Source of the DNA: an uncultured Bacteroidales bacterium
Lineage (GTDB): Bacteria > Bacteroidota > Bacteroidia > Bacteroidales > P3
Direction of reading: 5' to 3'
DNA: 64,000 bases
NCBI GenBank assembly: GCA_905233475.1
Contig: CAJOEN010000002.1
Location: forward strand, 27,311-91,310
The position numbers and the translations under genes are program-made. Below the pieces are notes generated by a model. The model searched no databases and was not told the DNA's origin. It saw only the letters and a program-made list of their open reading frames with translations. Shown here one piece after another: positions 56,775-64,000 of the stretch; the stretch's first letter is position 1, and each line of letters opens with the position of its first letter.

Positions 56775-59033
56775 TCAGATTCTTTTCACGTTTTCTATGC
56801 CGTCCACGTTTTGTAGTTTCTGTATCAGGTTGTTGAGGTCGTCGAGGTTCGACACATAGACCATTATAAGCCCTTTGCCCACGCCTTCGCTTCCTTCTAT
56901 GGTTATGCCCCGGATGTTGAGGTACATTTCCTCGGAAATTACTCGTGTTAGGTCTTGAAGTAGGCCTCGGCGGTCGATGGCGGTTATCTCAATTGCCGCA
57001 AGGAACGACACATCTTCGCCCTTGCGCCATTTGGCTTTCACTATACGGTTTTTGTGGGTGGCCATTTCTTCAATGGCGGCACGGCAATTGGTGCGGTGTA
57101 CCACAATTCTGTCGTTTTCCACAAACCCAATCACGTCATCTCCCGGTACGGGGTTGCAGCATTTTGCAGGTTCGGGTTTCAGGCTGCCGTATTTCGCGTC
57201 GAGCAGAATGTTGCCGAAATCGTATTGGTATTGCTCCTTGAGCAAGGTATTGGAGAAAGTATTGTCTGTGTTGCTTTTGCGGGTGTCGTCCTTTCCGCCG
57301 AGCAGCGACTTGAATGGCGAGAGCAACATAAGCCAAGGCGATTTGGAGTCCTCCAAACTGCGTTCCACATCGTTCTTGGTAATTTCGTTGCTGGCCACTT
57401 TGTAATACAGGTCGAGGTCGTCTTCTATATGGAAGTATTTCTTTATTTTCTCTATATTTGCCGCACTGTCCTTTTGTGGCAGGGACGACAATATGTTGTG
57501 GAGTTTTTTCTCCCCTTCGTCGCGGAAGGTCTTTTTTTGCTCCCGCAGATATTTCTTAATCTCGATTTTTGCGTGGGTGGTTTTTACAAACGACAGCCAT
57601 TCCTCGGATGGTTGTACTTTTTTCGACGAAAGTATCTGCACTTGTTCTCCGCTACGCAGTATGTAGCCGTTGGGCACAACTTTGGAATTTACCTTGGCAC
57701 CCATGCTGCTGAGCCCCAGTTCGGTATGTATGGCAAAGGCAAAGTCCAACACCGACGAACCTGCAGGCAGGGTTATCATATATCCCTTAGGTGTGAAAAG
57801 GTATATCTCTTTGGTGTAGAGGCTTTGTTTGAAATCTTCAACAAAGTCGAGGGCATTTTTGTCGGAATTGTCGAGGTTCTCACGTATCTGGCGCAGCCAG
57901 TTTTCCACAATGTCGTTGTGGATTTCCTCTTCGGGGTGGTTTTCCTTATAAAGGAAATGCGCCGCCATGCCTTTTTCGGCAATTTCGTCCATGCGTTTGC
58001 TTCGTATCTGCACTTCGAGCCATTTTCCCCCGTGTCCCATAACGGTGGTGTGTAGCGATTCGTAGCCGTTGGCCTTGGGTGTTGTTATCCAGTCGCGGAA
58101 ACGCTCTGGATTTGGACGGAACATCGACGCTATTATGGAATAGACACGGAAGCACTCCTCTTTTTCCACTTCGGTGGGGACATTAAGTATTATACGTATT
58201 GCAAAAACGTCATATACTTCGTTGAAAGGCACTCCTTTGCGCACCATCTTGCTCCAGATGGAGTAGATGGATTTTACTCGTCCGCTCATGGTGTATTTGT
58301 ATCCGCGTGCATCGAGTACTTCGCGTATAGGGAGGCTCACCTCGTCGATATAGCGGTCGCGATCCACTTTGGAGTCGTCAATCAGTGCTTTTATGCGGAA
58401 ATATTCCTGTGGATTGGTGTATTTCATGCACAGGTCTTCGAGCTCGCTTTTTATTGAATAAAGTCCCAAACGGTGAGCCAGCGGTATGTACAGAAACTGT
58501 GTTTCCGACGATATTGCCAGCTGTTTGGTGTTTTCCATGGAGTCGAGGGTGCGCATGTTGTGCAGACGGTCGCAGAGTTTGAGCAGAATAACGTACACGT
58601 CGTCGGCCATGGCAAGCAGTATCTTTTTGAAATTCTCGGCTTGCACGGACTGTATCTGCATGTCGAACACGTCGGAAATCTTGGTCAGTCCGTCGATGAT
58701 TTTTGCTACGCGGTCCCCGAATACGGAGCGGAGTTCGTCGAGGGTTATGTCGGTGTCCTCAACTACATCGTGGAGCAGGGCGCACACCACGCCAACGGGA
58801 CCTATGCCTATGTCCTTGACGGCTATTGTTGCCACCTCTAATGGGTGCAGAATGTAAGGTTCGCCGGATTTTCGACGCACGTTGGAATGTGCTTTCCGGG
58901 CTATGGAGAAAGCCCTGAAGATACTGTCCGCCTCATCGGTGGTGAGTTTGTGGACATTGTTGCACAAGGCTATAAGTTGCTGGTATTTTTCTTCAATTAC
59001 TTTTGCTTCGTGTATTTCGTCAATCTCGTACAT
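56775..59033 (-). CDS. RelA/SpoT family bifunctional (p)ppGpp synthetase/hydrolase
   Basis: HPLEVATIAVKDIGIGPVGVVCALLHDVVEDTD; TTPKANGYESLHTTVMG; TGS domain; ACT domain. Confidence 0.96.
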   Translation of the reverse strand: MYEIDEIHEAKVIEEKYQQLIALCNNVHKLTTDEADSIFRAFSIARKAHSNVRRKSGEPYILHPLEVATIAVKDIGIGPVGVVCALLHDVVEDTDITLDELRSVFGDRVAKIIDGLTKISDVFDMQIQSVQAENFKKILLAMADDVYVILLKLCDRLHNMRTLDSMENTKQLAISSETQFLYIPLAHRLGLYSIKSELEDLCMKYTNPQEYFRIKALIDDSKVDRDRYIDEVSLPIREVLDARGYKYTMSGRVKSIYSIWSKMVRKGVPFNEVYDVFAIRIILNVPTEVEKEECFRVYSIIASMFRPNPERFRDWITTPKANGYESLHTTVMGHGGKWLEVQIRSKRMDEIAEKGMAAHFLYKENHPEEEIHNDIVENWLRQIRENLDNSDKNALDFVEDFKQSLYTKEIYLFTPKGYMITLPAGSSVLDFAFAIHTELGLSSMGAKVNSKVVPNGYILRSGEQVQILSSKKVQPSEEWLSFVKTTHAKIEIKKYLREQKKTFRDEGEKKLHNILSSLPQKDSAANIEKIKKYFHIEDDLDLYYKVASNEITKNDVERSLEDSKSPWLMLLSPFKSLLGGKDDTRKSNTDNTFSNTLLKEQYQYDFGNILLDAKYGSLKPEPAKCCNPVPGDDVIGFVENDRIVVHRTNCRAAIEEMATHKNRIVKAKWRKGEDVSFLAAIEITAIDRRGLLQDLTRVISEEMYLNIRGITIEGSEGVGKGLIMVYVSNLDDLNNLIQKLQNVDGIENVKRI

Positions 59034-59081
59034 GGCAGAGGGTGTTTTGTTCGGGTGTTGGGAGGTTGCGGCAGTATGGGC

Positions 59082-59525
59082 TTATTGTTCCAAGTCGTCT
59101 TCGGGTATGAAGTCTTCGGGGTTCCAGCGTATCGGATAAACGTTGTCCTTTATTATGGTGGAACTGGTGTAAGTGTTTTTTATCTTCTGCATAAATACGT
59201 ATGCGTCCAGACGTGTTACGAAATCGCCCACCTTTACTTTGAAATTAGGTTCGTCGAAAATAATGTAGGCGGTCATTTCGGGGTATTCCTCCAGAAACTG
59301 CTGTTTTTGGGCAAAAGCCTGGGACTTGGAGTTTACGCCCGACAGTTTGGCTATTTGTATGCGGTAGCCGGGCACGGTTTTCACTTTTTCGTTGAACTCT
59401 ATGTGTTTTTCTACTAATTCGCTGACTTTGGTGTCGCCAGAAATTTGCACCGAGCCGCGCGATTGCGCCAATAGCGATGTGCTACAGGCCAACAGAACGG
59501 CAAATGGTAATAATAGATTTCTCAT
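59082..59525 (-). CDS. SPOR domain-containing protein
   Basis: Signal peptide; GYRIQIAKLSGVNSKSQAFAQKQQFLEEYPEMTAYIIFDEPNFKVKVGDFVTRLDA. Confidence 0.85.
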   Translation of the reverse strand: MRNLLLPFAVLLACSTSLLAQSRGSVQISGDTKVSELVEKHIEFNEKVKTVPGYRIQIAKLSGVNSKSQAFAQKQQFLEEYPEMTAYIIFDEPNFKVKVGDFVTRLDAYVFMQKIKNTYTSSTIIKDNVYPIRWNPEDFIPEDDLEQ

Positions 59526-59753
59526 AATTCGATAAATAACAACGTCTTTTGTAGTGGATTTTCCACGTTATCAATCTGCAAAGATACAAAATCTTTTCCA
59601 AACGCCGCAAAAAATGTGATTTAACATCGTATATTTAATCTTTAGGGAATGGAAATCTTGATTATTATACAGAAGCAGAATGATTATGCAATAATTGTTT
59701 TTTTTTGAAAGTTTTTTCAACAAGAGAATTTTGTAAAATGAAAAAAGAAATGT

Positions 59754-59761
59754 ATCTTTGC
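59754..59761 (+). promoter_or_regulatory. -7 promoter motif TATCTTTG of the DUF3791/DUF3990 operon
   Basis: gtatctttgcaattttg, ~20 bp upstream of the ATG at 59780; shows the tracked 59705 start is too far upstream. Confidence 0.6.
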
Positions 59762-59779
59762 AATTTTGAATTATGCGTT

Positions 59780-60019
59780 ATGAAGAATATTGTAGAAATA
59801 TCAAAGACACAGGTGGTGATGACATTCGTGGCCACATGTATTGAAACCACCGCCAGACGACTCAACACTTCCTATAAGGAAGTATATCAGCGGATGAAGC
59901 GCGTGGCCCTGATAGAACGATTTATACTCCCTCACTACGAGACGCTTCACAGTGAGAGCAGAGAAAATATTGCCGATGTATTGGTCGAATGTATGAACAA
60001 TTGGGAGAATGGAAAATGA
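59780..60019 (+). CDS. DUF3791-like small helical protein
   Basis: MKNIVEISKTQVVMTFVATCIETTARRLNTSYKEVYQRMKRVALIERFILPHYETLHSESRENIADVLVECMNNW; overlaps next gene by ATGA. Confidence 0.7.
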   Translation: MKNIVEISKTQVVMTFVATCIETTARRLNTSYKEVYQRMKRVALIERFILPHYETLHSESRENIADVLVECMNNWENGK

Positions 60020-60507
60020 GTGAAATAATTGTATATCACGGAGGAACCGAAAAGGTAGAGCACCCTACCTGCAAATACGGCCGTCGTAATTTGGATTTTG
60101 GCCAAGGCTTTTATGTTACAGACATACGCCAACAGGCTGTCGAATGGGCCACTCAAGTATCTGACCGCAGAAATGCAGTCCCCATTATAAATAGATATCG
60201 TCTAAATCGCGATGCTATTTTGGATGGGGCGCGCTGTAAGGTTTTCAAGGCATACGATAGGGATTGGTTGCAATTTATTGTGGCCAGCCGTCGTGGTGAG
60301 CCTGTGGCCGACAACTACGATTATATTGAAGGCGGAGTGGCCAACGACAGAGTGGTTGACACCGTTAACCTCTATATGGCAGGTCTGATGGACGAGGACA
60401 CCGCTCTGATGCGTCTTTCGCAGCACCAGCCTAACAACCAAATGTGCCTGCTTTCGCAGGTATTTACAGACAAATATTTGATTTTCGATGGAACAGAAAC
60501 AGTCTGA
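60016..60507 (+). CDS. DUF3990-like (ADP-ribosyltransferase-fold) protein
   Basis: MSEIIVYHGGTEKVEHPTCKYGRRNLDFGQGFYVTDIRQQAVEWA...NNQMCLLSQVFTDKYLIF. Confidence 0.78.
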   Translation: MSEIIVYHGGTEKVEHPTCKYGRRNLDFGQGFYVTDIRQQAVEWATQVSDRRNAVPIINRYRLNRDAILDGARCKVFKAYDRDWLQFIVASRRGEPVADNYDYIEGGVANDRVVDTVNLYMAGLMDEDTALMRLSQHQPNNQMCLLSQVFTDKYLIFDGTETV

Positions 60508-60757
60508 AGACCCTGTAAAATCGCCTGTAGTACAGGAGATTATCATGAGCAACCGCATTGGCGCCATCTCGGTGGAGTTAGCCAAACGACTGAATATTGA
60601 ACCTGTGAAAGCCCTGCAACTGTTTTACGAAAGCCAGACTTGCGCCGATCTGCATGACAAGTCCACGGGCCTTTACCTTTATGGAGACTTGTATGTGGCC
60701 GATGAATTCATGAGGGAGATGGAGTATGGGACGCAAGGTATTTGGCAGATGAGGTGA
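60488..60757 (+). CDS. small protein co-encoded with DUF3990-like gene (DUF3791-related family?)
   Basis: Overlaps the DUF3990-like gene by 20 bp; ISVELAKRLNIEPVKALQLFYESQTCADLHDKSTGLYLYGDLYVADEFMREM. Confidence 0.65.
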   Translation: MEQKQSEDPVKSPVVQEIIMSNRIGAISVELAKRLNIEPVKALQLFYESQTCADLHDKSTGLYLYGDLYVADEFMREMEYGTQGIWQMR

Positions 60758-60867
60758 AGAGGAAGAATGATGGTTTTGACGGCTTTAGAAGGCCCAAATT
60801 GTCTAATGGATTTTACCGAATAAGAAAAGTACATTATTTGCCGTAATGATTGAAAAAAGAAGGAACA

Positions 60868-62682
60868 ATGATTACCAATATTACGATAAAGAACATTAAG
60901 GGTTATGGTGATCCTGCTACAAGTATTGATCTTGAATTAAAAACGAACAAAGTCAACATTCTCTATGCCCCAAATGGCAGTGGCAAATCCTCATTAGCAA
61001 CAGCATTTGCTTCATTGTTACCACGTTCTCTCAAAGTTGAAAAAGAGAACATGTATCATAAAGATGATACACTTGAGGCTGAACTATGCATTACCCTTGA
61101 TACAGATGTTTTAGTTGCCACGAAAGAAAAGAACGAAATAGCCTCAAGGTTAAGTGTATATGTAATAAATGCAGGTTTAACCCCAGGAACCACTCAACAT
61201 AATATGGGGAAGTTTACGTCCGTTTCCGGTTATTTGGACATATCTGATGTTGAATTGGTTTCGAGCATACCTCCCGAAGTTCAACCAATTTATAGGATTA
61301 CTGAAATACGCCGTACGTTTGGCATAAATGGTAAAATTTTGCCAAATATGGCAGTTTTTCAAGATAGAGAATTTTGGAGAGTTATCGAAGCGAACGGCAG
61401 ATTGTTGACTTCTTTTTATCAAGCCAAAGGGAGGAAACAGTTGGTAGATGAAGTAATTGCCCATATTGCTACGCTAAAAGGACGGGAGGATATTGTGGTA
61501 GGGCAGATTGACGAAGGTTGGTTTGATTCTTTAGAGAACAATGATGTTTATTGTAATATTAAGTCAGTCTTTTCAAAATATGCAGATGACAATACTTCTT
61601 TGGCAAGTTTTATCCTAATCTTTCAACTACTCTTTTTCTGGGATAATAATAAAGATGCCATAAGAAAAGCTAATAAACGAACAGAATACGAGAAATACCG
61701 AGAGCATGTGGATCGGAATCTCTTGTTATTGGATTTAACATGGAAACAGATACACACAGAGGAAACGAACGGAAAACTAATAGTTCATTTCCCACAAGCT
61801 GATGAAATATCAAATGGTCAAAGAGATATTGTGACTTTTGTTGCTAAGATGCTAAGGTTTCAGACCTCTATAAATAATGGGAAAAAACATATGCTTATCA
61901 TTGATGAAGTTTTCGATTATCTTGATGACGCAAATGTTATCGCGGCCCAATGTTTCTTGACCAATTTCCTGAAATTTGACACCAATAAATTATATCTTTG
62001 TATTTTGACACATTTGAATCCATATACTTTTAAGAATTATATTTTTACCGATAAAAAGATTAACCATGTGTATTTGTTCAATACCCAGCCTACTGCAAGC
62101 CCAGAAATGAAGGCTTTCATTTCATTTCGGCAGTGCCTTGATCGTAAAGATGCAGTGCAATCTGCTTTATATAATAAGTTGTCTCATGACTTATTTCATT
62201 ACAATCCAGTAATAGTAGATTATTGTACTGACATTAATGCTTTAAAGCAAAATCATCATCTAAAACCGACATGGGGTAGGACTGTAGTATTACATAGTAT
62301 TTTGATTGATGAAATAAACAAGTATCTGAGTGGAGTGGCTGTCTATGACCCTTATGCGGTGGCATTAGCTGTTAGATTGCGGGTCGAGAAGATTATGTAT
62401 GAAAAGTTGCCGTCACAAGAGTTGAAGGACGGAATGGTAGATGAATGCATGACAAAGAATAAGATGAAATATTGTGCTGACAATGGATATGAAATGCCTG
62501 AAGTGTTTAATATTGTCAATGCTATTCATAATGAGGCTGATCATCTATCGTATAATGCCACTGAGGATAAGTATATAGAGAAACCCATGGTATATAAACT
62601 TCAGAACCGTTCGATACAAGCTATTGTCGCTCGTTTGTTCGAATGGAGAGGCAATCCGCTAACTACAGAAGTAATAGACTAA
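60868..62682 (+). CDS. AAA/ABC-type (SMC-like) ATPase with uncharacterised C-terminal domain
   Basis: MITNITIKNIKGYGDPATSIDLEL..LYAPNGSGKSSLATAF (Walker A); ISNGQRDIVTFVAKML (signature); HMLIIDEVFDYLDD (Walker B); ATG 60868 preceded by AAGAAGG; tracked start at 60850 is TTG. Confidence 0.85.
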   Translation: MITNITIKNIKGYGDPATSIDLELKTNKVNILYAPNGSGKSSLATAFASLLPRSLKVEKENMYHKDDTLEAELCITLDTDVLVATKEKNEIASRLSVYVINAGLTPGTTQHNMGKFTSVSGYLDISDVELVSSIPPEVQPIYRITEIRRTFGINGKILPNMAVFQDREFWRVIEANGRLLTSFYQAKGRKQLVDEVIAHIATLKGREDIVVGQIDEGWFDSLENNDVYCNIKSVFSKYADDNTSLASFILIFQLLFFWDNNKDAIRKANKRTEYEKYREHVDRNLLLLDLTWKQIHTEETNGKLIVHFPQADEISNGQRDIVTFVAKMLRFQTSINNGKKHMLIIDEVFDYLDDANVIAAQCFLTNFLKFDTNKLYLCILTHLNPYTFKNYIFTDKKINHVYLFNTQPTASPEMKAFISFRQCLDRKDAVQSALYNKLSHDLFHYNPVIVDYCTDINALKQNHHLKPTWGRTVVLHSILIDEINKYLSGVAVYDPYAVALAVRLRVEKIMYEKLPSQELKDGMVDECMTKNKMKYCADNGYEMPEVFNIVNAIHNEADHLSYNATEDKYIEKPMVYKLQNRSIQAIVARLFEWRGNPLTTEVID

Positions 62683-62755
62683 AACTGTTTTTGGAAGTAA
62701 TAGAAAGAAATGTGTTGACAAGTAATAGAATTATGGATCAATAAATTATGAATAA

Positions 62756-63883
62756 ATGAAAAAGTCGGATATTTTTTGGCAGACATACTTGAATCTTGAA
62801 AAAGAGGTCATAAATGTCTCCAAATACATTTTTGTAACGGATGAGATCACCACTAATCAAGGAGGGAAGGAATCCGTTATGCCCTGCGAATCGCAATTAA
62901 TGACATTTTCACCTTATATTTCAGATTTGTTGGTTCGTTGTTGTGTACAAATAGAAGCCATTTCCAAAGAGTTATATTATGAAAATGGTGGAACTAAACC
63001 CAGAGGGGATAATTCAATTTTCTTTGATGAAGATTGTCTAAAGCTGATTGATATAAAATGGGAAACTCATGATAAACGGGTGCTTGTTGTGGCTCCGTTT
63101 TTTAATCTAACAAAAGAAGAAAACCGAGAGTTGCGTCCATTGAAAGAAGCTCACAAAAGAAGAGGGACCTATTGGGAAAGAGCGTATCAGGCTGTTAAGC
63201 ATGATCGATACGGATCACTATCGATGGGAAATATCAAGGCGTTTTTACAAGCCTTGGCAGCACTTTATTTGTTGAATTTATATTATCGAAAAGACTCTTG
63301 GGTGACGACATATAAAGATTTGAGCAAGCAAGATTATAGTATGGGCTCTGCTTTGTTTGCCGTAAAACCTCCAAAACCAGGACTTTTGTGGTATGGGAAT
63401 CAACCGCAGAAAAGTGAAAGTCCTTTTGTCGTTACATACCAAGATGCTGATTATAAACGTATAGAGAAAATACAACAAGCCGAAAATGAAGCTTTGAATA
63501 ATTATTGGCAACAGCAGCCAGAATTAAATGAGCCTGAATTTATTTCTTTGTTAGCAGCTGCATTTGAAAGACAAAAACAGGATCCAGCTCAACGAGTTAT
63601 GTTGATATGGGAACTTGCGAAATACCGTTTGAATAAAATATTGCCAAATACTTTGCCATTTGAAGAGAGGAAAAAACGATTTATTGAAAGCGAAGCATGG
63701 AATTGTTGGGTTAACCAACACAACGCTCACCTTTTACCTGATGAAATAACGGAGGAAAACATTCAAAAAGAAATAAATTCAGTAGGTATTTGTTGGGGTA
63801 TTACGATAGAAAAAAGATTCCAAAAATATGAATGGATTCCTATTGCATTGAATAGTGGGATGTGCAAAGTATATATACCATAA
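62756..63883 (+). CDS. uncharacterised protein, HEPN-like N-terminal half, probable partner of the upstream ATPase
   Basis: 375 aa, same strand, 73 bp downstream; helical N-half containing RRGTYWERAYQAVKHDRYGSLSMGNIKAFLQALAALYLLNLYY. Confidence 0.6.
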   Translation: MKKSDIFWQTYLNLEKEVINVSKYIFVTDEITTNQGGKESVMPCESQLMTFSPYISDLLVRCCVQIEAISKELYYENGGTKPRGDNSIFFDEDCLKLIDIKWETHDKRVLVVAPFFNLTKEENRELRPLKEAHKRRGTYWERAYQAVKHDRYGSLSMGNIKAFLQALAALYLLNLYYRKDSWVTTYKDLSKQDYSMGSALFAVKPPKPGLLWYGNQPQKSESPFVVTYQDADYKRIEKIQQAENEALNNYWQQQPELNEPEFISLLAAAFERQKQDPAQRVMLIWELAKYRLNKILPNTLPFEERKKRFIESEAWNCWVNQHNAHLLPDEITEENIQKEINSVGICWGITIEKRFQKYEWIPIALNSGMCKVYIP

Positions 63884-64000
63884 CAATTTGAGTATTTTTT
63901 TTTATTGGTGTCCGAGAAAACTTTTGAAAAACCTCATAAAAGTATATGTAGTAAGCAAATAAATAGACGGTCTTATCTGAGGGGCTTGCTTTTTCAAAGA

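Noticed and set aside
59705-59779. Upstream in-frame start for the DUF3791-like ORF (tracked start 59705)
   Set aside because: A TATCTTTGC promoter lies at 59754, inside this stretch, so the ATG at 59780 is the more plausible start.

Overview
The window is a chromosomal segment from a member of the Bacteroidota, most likely Bacteroidales. Support for this: TAnnTTTG-type -7 promoter motifs (TATCTTTGC, TACCTTTGC, TACTTTTGC) before many genes, a type IX secretion C-terminal domain, and Bacteroidetes-type gene order. Most of it is core genome: fabF(partial)-acpP, purN, a complete dcw cell-wall/division cluster (mraZ to ftsZ, 11.8-27 kb), gmk-mreC-mreD-pyrH, priA, rimM, rpsP, aroQ, lpxD, lptC, coaX, pth and relA/spoT. 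The most unusual observations are these. (1) The murD position in the dcw cluster holds only a 179-aa intact ORF matching the MurD C-terminal domain; the N-terminal and ATPase domains are absent. (2) An AT-rich accessory block at 59.7-63.9 kb encodes a DUF3791/DUF3990-like (ADP-ribosyltransferase-like) module followed by an ABC/SMC-type AAA ATPase paired with a HEPN-like uncharacterised protein, a candidate defence or TA-like system. (3) Four near-identical ~32-34 bp tandem copies of TGGAAAAAGTTGTA end in the promoter of an AAA_14/DUF4143 ATPase gene, next to tRNA-Val and a decayed gene. (4) Several structured, MITE-like multi-hairpin intergenic elements are present. (5) A 2249-aa fibronectin-III/T9SS surface protein shows internal module duplication. 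Family names come from recognition of the translated sequences; no database search was run.
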